Shown: one piece after another, positions 1 through 5,534 of the stretch | Layout of the letters: every line of letters starts with the position of its first letter | How positions within the stretch are numbered: position 1 is the stretch's first letter | Notes under the pieces: model-generated | What the model was told of the DNA's origin: nothing | The model's database searches: none | What the model saw: only the letters and a program-made list of their open reading frames with translations | Translations under genes and position numbers: made by a program | NCBI GenBank assembly: GCA_026388615.1 | Contig: JAPLJL010000288.1 | Coordinates: forward strand, 1-6,155 | Origin: Pseudomonadota bacterium | Lineage (GTDB): Bacteria > Desulfobacterota > JAPLJL01 | DNA: 6,155 nt | Direction: 5' to 3'

Positions 1-31
1 GATGCTGATGGTGCACCGGAAGAAGAAATAA
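1..31 (+). CDS. 3' end of an upstream gene (partial, unidentified)
   Basis: Read from base 2, the frame gives a short basic tail, MLMVHRKKK, ending at TAA (29-31). The heptamer repeat of the spacer begins at the next base, so coding sequence probably ends here. A second frame from base 1 also stays open to a TAA at 52-54, but it runs into the repeat and is less likely. Too little remains to name a family. Given the downstream MaoC-type hydratase, another acyl-CoA enzyme would fit, but that is inference only. Confidence 0.35.
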   Translation, partial: MLMVHRKKK

Positions 32-102
32 AGGTCATAGGTCATAGGTTATAAGTTTTAAATATGAACCCATCACCCATGACCTACGACCCAAAACCGA
101 AC
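32..102. repeat. heptamer repeat with inverted arms, spacer before the hydratase gene
   Basis: The left arm holds 7-bp units AGGTCAT at 32-38 and 39-45, then AGGTTAT at 46-52. The right arm holds units starting ACCC or ACC at 68, 75, 82, 89 and 96, all in 7-bp phase. The arms are inverted relative to each other: 33-48 matches the reverse complement of 76-91 at 14 of 16 positions, and ATGACCT (79-85) is the exact complement of the left unit. A transcript could fold into a hairpin with a loop of about 27 nt. There is no T-run, so this is not an obvious terminator. Confidence 0.8.
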
Positions 103-141
103 AGGAAATTAATCAGTTGATCGAACAGGAGGAAGGAAGAG

Positions 142-582
142 ATGGATAACGAAGGAAGAATGCATTACGGGGATCTCCAGGTCGGGGAAGAGTTTGTTTC
201 CCAGGGAAGGACCGTGACCGAAGCCGACGTGGTCAACTTTTCCGGGCTTTCCGGGGACTTCAACCCCCTCCATGTGGACGCCGAGTACGGGCGGAACAAG
301 ACGATTTTCGGGAAGAACATTGCCCACGGGCTCCTGGGGGCGGCCATCATGTCGGGCCTGGGCTCGGTCAGCCCGTCCCTGGCCGAATCCGGATACGTGA
401 ACATCGATTGGCGCTTTTCGGCCCCCATCTTTTTCGGCGACACCGTGGTCCTCTATAACAAGGTGGCGGAAAAATTGCCCCCGGAGGGAAACGCGGGGAA
501 AGTCGTGTTCGAGCGCAAGCTCAAGAACCAGAAGGGCGAAGTGGTCCAGGAAGGAAAATTAACAATTTTGGTAAAGCTATAG
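142..582 (+). CDS. MaoC-family (R)-specific enoyl-CoA hydratase
   Basis: This is a 146-residue single hot-dog-domain protein, about the usual length for PhaJ/MaoC-type hydratases. The hydratase-2 motif is intact as SGLSGDFNPLH (residues 34-44). By family knowledge D39 and H44 are the catalytic pair that adds water across a trans-2-enoyl-CoA to give an (R)-3-hydroxyacyl-CoA. The second conserved stretch, IAHGLLG, is at 60-66. No signal peptide is visible, so it should be cytoplasmic. ATG at 142 is preferred because AGGAGG lies at 127-132 with a 9-nt gap; ATG at 160 (residue 7), preceded by AAGGAAG, is a possible alternative. The CoA-transferase gene follows 175 bases downstream, across a large repeat. 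Together they suggest acyl-CoA metabolism, but the substrate cannot be read from sequence. The family is clear; its role (beta-oxidation, PHA supply or another) is open. Confidence 0.93.
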   Translation: MDNEGRMHYGDLQVGEEFVSQGRTVTEADVVNFSGLSGDFNPLHVDAEYGRNKTIFGKNIAHGLLGAAIMSGLGSVSPSLAESGYVNIDWRFSAPIFFGDTVVLYNKVAEKLPPEGNAGKVVFERKLKNQKGEVVQEGKLTILVKL

Positions 583-583
583 A

Positions 584-731
584 ATTACTAATGACTAATT
601 TCTAATGTCTAATCAAATCCCAAACTTTAATAACCAAACCCGATATCGGAAATCATGCTTAGGTTTTTGATTGGTCATTTGAGATTTGGCATTGGTCATT
701 GATTAGAAATTCGTCATTAGAAATTAGACAT
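584..731. repeat. large heptamer array with inverted arms between hydratase and CoA-transferase genes
   Basis: The left arm has four in-phase 7-bp units ending in CTA (584-611: ATTACTA, then ATGACTA, and so on). The right arm is nine in-phase 7-bp units covering 669-731, including TAGAAAT at 704 and again at 718. The arms are inverted: 591-606 matches the reverse complement of 702-717 at 15 of 16 positions. A perfect 10-bp palindrome, CCGATATCGG, sits between them at 640-649. In the left arm, TAA at 589, 596 and 603 falls in all three forward frames, since a 7-bp step shifts frame by one. The element starts one base after the hydratase stop codon. Confidence 0.85.
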
Positions 732-745
732 TTCCATTAAAGAAA

Positions 746-751
746 GCGGAG
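746..751 (+). promoter_or_regulatory. ribosome binding site for the TTG-started CoA-transferase gene
   Basis: GCGGAG lies 6 nt before the TTG at 758. No ATG or GTG occurs in frame near the start of the conserved N-terminal strand, and codon 758 puts the family's opening motif (residues 11-24) at the usual distance from the start. TTG is therefore the best start. The site is only a moderate Shine-Dalgarno match, so together with TTG it predicts modest translation. Confidence 0.55.
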
Positions 752-757
752 ATTCTC

Positions 758-1960
758 TTGTCGCAGAAGATAAAACGACCTCTGGAAGATCTTAGGATTC
801 TCGAGCTGACCCAGGTAATCGCCGGCCCCTCTGCCGGGATGATTCTCGGAGACCTGGGGGCGGAGATAATCAAAGTGGAGTCCCCGGAGGGGGGAGATTC
901 CTCCCGTTCGGCCCCACCCTATTTCGTGCACGGGGACAGCGTGTATTTTCAGAGCTTCAACCGGAATAAGAAATCCATTATCCTCGATCTCAAGAAGGAG
1001 AAGGGCAAGGAGATATTCCGGGAACTGGTCCGGAAATCCGACGTGGTTATGGACAACCTCCGGGCGGGAGTCCTGGAAAAACTCAAACTGGATTATGAAA
1101 ACCTGAAGAGGATTAACCCCCGGATCATCTGCTGTTCGATCACCGGCTACGGGCTGAACAGCCCCTTTCGCGATCTTCCCGCTTTCGACCTCATGCTCCA
1201 GGCCCGGGGTGGGGGAATGAGCCTGACCGGCGAGCCGGGAGGGGTTCCCCTCCGAATGGGGATCTCGATCGTGGATCACGCCGCGGGCATGCTTGCCGCC
1301 ACCGGGATTCTGGCGGCGGTTCATCACCGGGAAAAAACCGGGCAGGGACAGCTGGTGGACATTCCCCTTCTGAATACTATGGTTTCCCTCCTGACTTATA
1401 ACGCCGGCTATTACCTGCATTCCGGGAAGGTGCCGGGCCCGGCGGGCTCAAGCCACGCTTCCTTCGTGCCCTATGCCGCTTTCCGGACCAAAACCCGCTG
1501 GATTGTGCTGGACGCCCACCTGCCCAAATTCTGGGATTCGCTCTGCCGGGCGCTTTCCCGGCCCGACCTGATCTCCGACCCGAAATTCTGCGACAATGAA
1601 TGCCGGTTGAAAAACCGCGAGGAAACCATGCAGGTCCTCCAGGGCATCCTCCTGACTCGCCCCGCCGAGGAGTGGCTTCCCGAGCTCGAAAATAACGGAG
1701 TTCCCTGTGCCCCGATCAACGCCCTCGACCAGGTGTTTTCCGACCCAGCGGTTCTGAACCAGGAAATGCTGATTGAGACCGAACATCCCCGAGGGGGAAA
1801 ACTCCGCCAGGCGGGAAACCCGATCAAGATGTCCGAAAACCCCGGGAAAACCTTCGCCCCGCCCCCGATGCTCGGCCAGCACACCGGGGAGATCCTGAAA
1901 AACCTCCTGGGCTTTTCCGAAGAAAAAATTCAGGAACTTCGGAAAGAAAAAGTAATTTAA
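758..1960 (+). CDS. class III CoA-transferase, CaiB/BaiF family
   Basis: This 400-residue protein has typical family length. The nucleotide-fold half opens with DLRILELTQVIAGP (11-24) and MILGDLGAEIIKVESP (28-43). NRNKKSI (68-74) and CCSITGYG (125-132) follow. The expected catalytic aspartate is D173 in GISIVDHAAGM (168-178); by homology with formyl-CoA transferase it forms the acyl-anhydride and then aspartyl-CoA-thioester intermediates in moving CoA between carboxylic acids. REKTGQGQ and a helix follow, then the small domain, then the closing segment that threads the intertwined dimer. Where the racemase subgroup has GHDINY, this protein has AFDLML (142-147), so it lacks the racemase histidine. 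That supports true CoA transfer. The start is TTG. Donor and acceptor acids cannot be read from sequence. The upstream hydratase may act in the same route, but the intervening repeat makes co-transcription uncertain. Confidence 0.92.
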   Translation: MSQKIKRPLEDLRILELTQVIAGPSAGMILGDLGAEIIKVESPEGGDSSRSAPPYFVHGDSVYFQSFNRNKKSIILDLKKEKGKEIFRELVRKSDVVMDNLRAGVLEKLKLDYENLKRINPRIICCSITGYGLNSPFRDLPAFDLMLQARGGGMSLTGEPGGVPLRMGISIVDHAAGMLAATGILAAVHHREKTGQGQLVDIPLLNTMVSLLTYNAGYYLHSGKVPGPAGSSHASFVPYAAFRTKTRWIVLDAHLPKFWDSLCRALSRPDLISDPKFCDNECRLKNREETMQVLQGILLTRPAEEWLPELENNGVPCAPINALDQVFSDPAVLNQEMLIETEHPRGGKLRQAGNPIKMSENPGKTFAPPPMLGQHTGEILKNLLGFSEEKIQELRKEKVI

Positions 1961-2008
1961 GAACTTCGTCCCTTTTTATCAAAGAACCCGTTGCCTATAA
2001 TTTTTTCT

Positions 2009-2106
2009 GTCATTCTGAGCCCTTTCAAGAACAGGGCGAAGCATCTCTCTTTCCTCGGAGAAATCCGAAAACCAGATCCTTCTCCCGCCAGGGGCGGGAT
2101 CAGGAT
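2009..2106. repeat. palindromic intergenic repeat element beginning TGTCATTCTGAG
   Basis: In the 201-base spacer ahead of the lytic transglycosylase gene, TGTCATTCTGAG opens a stretch that resembles a dispersed repeat widespread in bacterial genomes. GCCCT (2019-2023) pairs with AGGGC (2033-2037). A second, strong hairpin spans 2076-2106: ATCCT pairs with AGGAT across symmetric 3-nt internal loops, then CCCGCC (2084-2089) pairs with GGCGGG (2093-2098) over a 3-nt loop. No T-run follows, so this is not an intrinsic terminator. The rest of the spacer (1961-2008 and 2107-2161) shows nothing I can name. The family assignment comes from memory of similar sequences. Confidence 0.6.
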
Positions 2107-2161
2107 GGCATCTCGAGGGCTTTGTCACGGTCTTTTGTAAATAAATTGAGCAGTTAATGAA

Positions 2162-3619
2162 ATGACGATGATTTCCCCACTGCGTAAATTTCTGACATTA
2201 GGCCTGGGCTTCCTGGCCCTGGGGGCTTCGTTTGCCTGCGGGAAAAATGAGATGTCCGATCTCCCCGAGATCAAAGCCCGGGGAACTCTCCGGGTTTTGA
2301 CCAGGAATAATTACAGCTGTTTTTTTCTTTACCGGGGGGAGGAGCGGGGTTTCGAATACGAGCTGGCCCGGAAGTTCGCGGAAGAGCTGGGGGTGAAGAT
2401 CGAGGTGGTGATCCCCCCGAAAGAAAGCGATCTCATCCCCTGGCTCCGGGCCGGGAAGGGAGACCTGGTGGCCGCTTCGGTCCCGCTCGAGGTCCGGTCC
2501 GCCCGCGGGGTAGCCTCAAGCCGCCCCTACGATTTCACCCGGGTGGCAGTGGTGGTCCGGAAGGATAACGAGGCCCTGAAATCCGTACTCGACCTCCCGG
2601 GGCGCCAAATCTGGGTCCGGAAGGACATGCACCTCCAGGAACATGTGCAGGCCCTGAACCGGAAACTCAAGGGAAAGATCGAGATCGTTCCGCTCCCCAG
2701 CGAGTTTGATCTCGAGGATGTGCTGGTTCTGCTTTCCGAAGGCAAGATCGACGCCACCGTGGCTTACAGCCACGTAGCCGAGCTGGAAATCAAGTACCAT
2801 CCCAACCTGAAGATCGCCTTCGAAATCTCCCCCGACCTTCCCCTCTCCTGGCTGGTCCGGAAAAATTCCCCGGCCCTGCTCGAAGCGACCAACCGTTTCT
2901 GGGAGAAAGCCTACCGCTCGATGTTTTACAACATGCTCATGCGGAGATACTACGTCTACTCCCTGGCCCGCTACCGCCGGGCTCACTGGGAGATGAAGGA
3001 CAAGGGACGGATCAGCCCCTACGACCGCCTGATCCGGAAATACGCGGAGAAAAACGGGTTGGAGTGGACCCTGCTCGCCTCTCTGATTTACGAGGAATCC
3101 CAATTTGACCCCGAAGCCGAGAGTTTCACCGGGGCACTCGGGCTCACCCAGCTGACCACGAACACGGCCTATGCCCTCGGGGTCTCCAACCCGGTGGAGC
3201 CGGAAGCCGCCGTCCGCGGCGGGGCGAAATACCTCCGCCAGCTCCGGGACAGTTTTGAAAACGTTCCCGAAGCGGAACGGATGAACTTTGCTCTGGCGGC
3301 TTACCTGGTCGGGACCGAGCATGTCCGCGCCGCCCAGGACCTGGCCTGGCAGAAAGGTCTCAATCCGAAGGGATGGATCGGGGGGATTCGGGAAACCCTG
3401 CCCCTCCTCGCGGAGAAGGAATATTATCAGAATACGAAAAGCGGCTATTGCCGGTGCGGGGCGGTGGTCGAATATGTCAAAAGCGTTCTCGACCGCGCCG
3501 AGATCTACCGGACCCTGGTCGAAATCGAGGAGCCGGAGTTTCCGGAAAAGCCGGAAGCTAAGGGAATCGCCGACCAAATGAAGGGAAAAATCTTTCCCCG
3601 TTCCCGCCGGACGGATTAA
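2162..3619 (+). CDS. mltF: MltF-like lytic transglycosylase (SBP_bac_3 plus SLT)
   Basis: This 485-residue exported protein is close in size and domain order to E. coli MltF. A hydrophobic N-terminal segment (7-25) ends at C26. The pre-cysteine sequence ASFA is a poor lipobox, so lipoprotein anchoring is possible but unproven. Residues about 34-255 form a solute-binding (SBP_bac_3) module, regulatory in MltF. Residues about 283-453 form an SLT module that cleaves the MurNAc-GlcNAc bond, leaving 1,6-anhydro-MurNAc. The catalytic glutamate is E312 in YEESQFDP (310-317), followed by GALGLTQLT (324-332). The usual AYN-x-G motif reads AYLVG (380-384), with Leu382 in place of Asn. The MltF-type C-terminal segment with PLL, YY and GY landmarks is present. 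ATG at 2162 is the first in-frame start; no good Shine-Dalgarno precedes it, and ATG at 2168 is equally possible. It should act in the periplasm on peptidoglycan. Confidence 0.88.
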   Translation: MTMISPLRKFLTLGLGFLALGASFACGKNEMSDLPEIKARGTLRVLTRNNYSCFFLYRGEERGFEYELARKFAEELGVKIEVVIPPKESDLIPWLRAGKGDLVAASVPLEVRSARGVASSRPYDFTRVAVVVRKDNEALKSVLDLPGRQIWVRKDMHLQEHVQALNRKLKGKIEIVPLPSEFDLEDVLVLLSEGKIDATVAYSHVAELEIKYHPNLKIAFEISPDLPLSWLVRKNSPALLEATNRFWEKAYRSMFYNMLMRRYYVYSLARYRRAHWEMKDKGRISPYDRLIRKYAEKNGLEWTLLASLIYEESQFDPEAESFTGALGLTQLTTNTAYALGVSNPVEPEAAVRGGAKYLRQLRDSFENVPEAERMNFALAAYLVGTEHVRAAQDLAWQKGLNPKGWIGGIRETLPLLAEKEYYQNTKSGYCRCGAVVEYVKSVLDRAEIYRTLVEIEEPEFPEKPEAKGIADQMKGKIFPRSRRTD

Positions 3620-3687
3620 ACAACCAAAAAAACAATTTTCTAAAGTCTTTTTAATGCCCCGATTTGTGAGCGGGATCAAAGTAAGTT

Positions 3688-3716
3688 TCTCCCCCTTGAG
3701 AGGGAAGGGAGGGGGG
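3688..3716. repeat. pyrimidine/purine-rich repeat fragment between convergent genes
   Basis: A C-run at 3690-3695 is followed by a purine-only stretch of mostly G from 3699 to 3716. CCCT (3692-3695) can pair with AGGG (3700-3704 region) over a short loop. It resembles part of a CT/GA-rich palindromic repeat common in intergenic DNA of many bacteria, but here only a degenerate piece is left. It lies in the 137-base convergent spacer between mltF and queF, where a transcription stop would be expected. No U-tract follows on either strand. Confidence 0.35.
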
Positions 3717-3735
3717 CTAGTTTAAATTTTGAAGG

Positions 3736-3750
3736 CCGCCTTGTCGGCGG
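3736..3750 (-). terminator. weak hairpin just after queF
   Basis: CCGCC (3736-3740) pairs with GGCGG (3746-3750) over a 5-nt loop, 6 bases beyond the queF stop on the minus strand. The bases that follow on that strand are mixed A and T, without the U-run of a standard intrinsic terminator. It could pause or protect the transcript end. Treat it as a weak candidate. Confidence 0.25.
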
Positions 3751-3756
3751 GGTAAT

Positions 3757-4146
3757 TTACCTGCGGGGATGCCGGGCCTCGGCGACGAGACTGATCCCGC
3801 CCCGGGGATTGAATTCGCCCCGGACCCGGGCCCGGACGGGGCGGGCGGCCCCGACCACGTCCTTTAAAATCCGGTTCACGGCGTTTTCGTTGAAGATCCC
3901 GAGATTGCGGTACGCGAGGAGATATTCCTTGAGCGACTTGAGCTCGAGGCAGAGCCGGGCGGGGGTGTAAACGATCGTGATCTTCCCGAAGTCGGGGAGG
4001 CCGGTGCGGGGGCAGATCGAGGTGAACTCCGGGATCTCGATGCTGATCTCGTAGCCCGGGAACTGATTTTCAAAACACTCGATCGCGGGCAGCTTTTCAG
4101 AAAGCCCGGAACGGGCGTGGGCTTCAGTATAAGTACGCTTCTTCAT
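3757..4146 (-). CDS. queF: NADPH-dependent preQ0 reductase, QueF type I
   Basis: This 129-residue, single-domain (short form) QueF reduces the nitrile of 7-cyano-7-deazaguanine (preQ0) to the aminomethyl of preQ1, using NADPH, in queuosine tRNA-modification synthesis. TSICPRTGLPDFG (42-54) holds the nucleophile C45, which makes the thioimide with the nitrile, and the acid D52. The family motif E-x-K-S-x-K is ELKSLK (68-73), followed by Tyr75. E87 lies in FNENAVNRIL (85-94). C45, D52 and E87 each fall ten below B. subtilis Cys55, Asp62 and Glu97, so the spacing matches exactly. The residue before E87 is Asn86, where B. subtilis has His. The start ATG (4144-4146) lacks a clear Shine-Dalgarno, but no later Met fits. 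It lies 180 bases downstream of the racemase-like gene on the same strand, with two repeats between. No preQ1 riboswitch was recognised upstream. Confidence 0.95.
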   Translation of the reverse strand: MKKRTYTEAHARSGLSEKLPAIECFENQFPGYEISIEIPEFTSICPRTGLPDFGKITIVYTPARLCLELKSLKEYLLAYRNLGIFNENAVNRILKDVVGAARPVRARVRGEFNPRGGISLVAEARHPRR

Positions 4147-4209
4147 CGATATTTATTATCCGCTTTTTCTAACCACCAAACAACCGAGCCATCTTCTTTT
4201 TTGAGTGTT

Positions 4210-4276
4210 TGTCATTCCGGGCTTGACCCGGAATCCAGCCTTTTAAATCTGGATTCCCGTTTTCGCGGGCATGACA
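4210..4276. repeat. cloverleaf-like palindromic repeat (TGTCATTCCGGG type)
   Basis: An outer stem TGTC (4210-4213) pairs with GACA (4273-4276). It encloses three hairpins: ATTCCGGG (4214-4221) with CCCGGAAT (4227-4234), a perfect 8-bp stem; CCAG (4235-4238) with CTGG (4249-4252); and CCCG (4256-4259) with CGGG (4266-4269). The sequence matches my recollection of a palindromic element scattered through many proteobacterial genomes, reading 'cattccgggcttgacccgg'. It sits between the racemase-like gene and queF, on the path of any joint minus-strand transcript, and might terminate or stabilise it. No transposase is nearby. Confidence 0.8.
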
Positions 4277-4280
4277 GCGT

Positions 4281-4329
4281 AAAAACCAAATTCCGCAATC
4301 TACAATCGTCATTCGTCAATCGTCATTTA
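4281..4329. repeat. seven-unit degenerate heptamer array ending at the racemase-like gene's stop codon
   Basis: Seven consecutive 7-bp units occupy exactly 49 bases. The clearest are TCATTCG (4309-4315) and TCAATCG (4316-4322), with ACAATCG at 4302-4308. The last unit, TCATTTA, contains the complement of the TAA stop codon (4327-4329) of the minus-strand gene. Unlike the other arrays in the window it has only one arm. It directly adjoins the palindromic repeat at 4210-4276. Confidence 0.75.
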
Positions 4330-5508
4330 TGCTACGACTCCTTTTTCCCGCAGGGCCTGGATCTCCTTTTCCGAGTAGCCGACCGCTTTCATCGCTTCGT
4401 CGGTATGCTCGCCCATCTTGGGGCCGACCGAGCGGATCTCGGGCGGGGTGGCCGAGAGCTTGAAGGGGCTCGCGATCTGCTTCTGCGGCGATCCGTCCGG
4501 CTTCTTCACCTCCACCACCATTTTCCGGGCCCGGATGTGGGGATGCTCGCACATCTCCCCCATGTTCAGGACGGGTTCGACACAGGCGTCCAGCTGGGCG
4601 AAAATATCGATCCATTCCTTCTGGGTTTTGGTGGCGAAAACCTTCCGGAGTTCGGCCTTGAGCTCGACCGTTTCCTCCGCGTCCACGTTCTGCCGGGTCT
4701 TCAGGTCCTCCCGGTCCAGGCCCTTACAGAGGTCGGCGTAGAACTGGGGCTCGATCGAGCCCACGCTCATGAAGCGGCCGTCCTTGGTCTCGTAGTAGTC
4801 ATAGAAATGAACGCCGCCGGCCAGGAAGACGTCCTCCGCCCCCGGGTTTTCTCCCCCGACCAGGAAGAGGGGAGTGTGGTGGGTGAGCCAGGAGACGGCC
4901 CCGTCGGTCATGGAGACATCGATATACTGCCCCTCTCCAGTTTTTTCCCGGTGGATGAAGGCGGCCAGGATCGCGACCACCGCCTGGTAAGATCCTCCCC
5001 CCACGTCCGCGATCTGGACAACTTGGGGAAAAGGCCGCTCGCCCTTCCGGTGGGAGCAACTCGGGATCGAAGCGGTGGAGAGGTAGTTGATGTCGTGGCC
5101 GGCCCGGTCGCGGTAGGGGCCGGTCTGCCCGTAGCCGGTGATGGAACAGTAAATCAGCCGGGGATTTTCCTTTTTCAGGGTCTCGTAGCCGACCCCGAGT
5201 TTTTCCATCACCCCAGGGCGGAACTGCTCGATCATGACGTCGTAGACCCGGACCAGCTTTTTCACCAGTTCGGCCCCTTCCGGGAATTTCAGGTTGATCC
5301 CGATGGACTTCTTGTTGCGGTTGATGACATGGTGCATGGAGGAATCGCCACCGTCATAGGGCGGGGCGAAACGCATCAGGTCGGGGCGGCTCGGGGCCTC
5401 GACCTTCAGAACCTCGGCGCCCAGGTCGCCGAGGATCATCGTCCCAAAGGGCCCGGGGAGCAGGGCGGAAAAATCCAGAATTTTCATTCCTTTCAGGGGT
5501 CCGGCCAT
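4327..5508 (-). CDS. alpha-methylacyl-CoA racemase-like protein (CaiB/BaiF fold)
   Basis: This 393-residue member of the family III CoA-transferase fold has racemase residues. It opens GMKILDFSALLPGPFG (7-22) and MILGDLGAEVLKVEAP (24-39). The racemase marker GHDINYL (137-143) gives H138; QIADVGGGS (165-173) gives D168; VGSIEPQFY (249-257) gives E253. These match His126, Asp156 and Glu241 of the Mycobacterium tuberculosis racemase MCR with one constant offset of 12. By homology it epimerises (R)- and (S)-2-methylacyl-CoA thioesters by alpha-proton removal and return, as needed before beta-oxidation of methyl-branched chains. CoA transfer remains possible, since D168 is also the transferase nucleophile position. 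The start is well set: GGAGGTGAT (complement of 5511-5519) ends 2 bases before the ATG, with core GGAGG 6 nt away. It is cytoplasmic, with no signal peptide. queF lies downstream on the same strand; the upstream spacer is shared with a divergent gene. Confidence 0.92.
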   Translation of the reverse strand: MAGPLKGMKILDFSALLPGPFGTMILGDLGAEVLKVEAPSRPDLMRFAPPYDGGDSSMHHVINRNKKSIGINLKFPEGAELVKKLVRVYDVMIEQFRPGVMEKLGVGYETLKKENPRLIYCSITGYGQTGPYRDRAGHDINYLSTASIPSCSHRKGERPFPQVVQIADVGGGSYQAVVAILAAFIHREKTGEGQYIDVSMTDGAVSWLTHHTPLFLVGGENPGAEDVFLAGGVHFYDYYETKDGRFMSVGSIEPQFYADLCKGLDREDLKTRQNVDAEETVELKAELRKVFATKTQKEWIDIFAQLDACVEPVLNMGEMCEHPHIRARKMVVEVKKPDGSPQKQIASPFKLSATPPEIRSVGPKMGEHTDEAMKAVGYSEKEIQALREKGVVA

Positions 5509-5534
5509 AAATCACCTCCGATTTAAAAAGTTTG

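Noticed and set aside
1..54. Upstream gene continuing in frame 1 to the TAA at 52-54
   Set aside because: Codons after base 31 fall inside the AGGTCAT repeat, so the frame-2 end at 29-31, immediately before the repeat, is the better choice.
669..731. Possible CRISPR array
   Set aside because: Units are 7 bp, contiguous and degenerate, with no spacers and no cas genes. CRISPR repeats are several times longer and separated by unique sequence.
737..1420. Minus-strand open frame of about 227 codons opposite the CoA-transferase
   Set aside because: It is the antisense image of the conserved N-terminal half of the CaiB-type protein, with no family features.
2076..2106. Intrinsic terminator for the CoA-transferase gene
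   Set aside because: The hairpin is strong, but no T-run follows on the plus strand (TGGCATCTCG comes next) and it lies over 110 bases past the stop codon.
2516..3679. Minus-strand open frame of about 387 codons opposite mltF
   Set aside because: It mirrors the SBP and SLT domains of the plus-strand gene in the complementary frame, shows no recognisable motif, and begins in the spacer with no Shine-Dalgarno.
4210..4276. Possible tRNA because of the cloverleaf shape
   Set aside because: It has no 7-bp acceptor stem, no T-loop GTTCGA motif, no anticodon-loop pattern and the wrong length; it fits a palindromic intergenic repeat better.
4117..5526. Plus-strand open frame of about 469 codons opposite the racemase-like gene
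   Set aside because: It is antisense to a gene with family motifs from end to end and an excellent Shine-Dalgarno. The plus-strand product is low-complexity, rich in Gly, Val, Leu, His and Asp, and runs through two intergenic repeats. It is a product of GC-rich codon bias.
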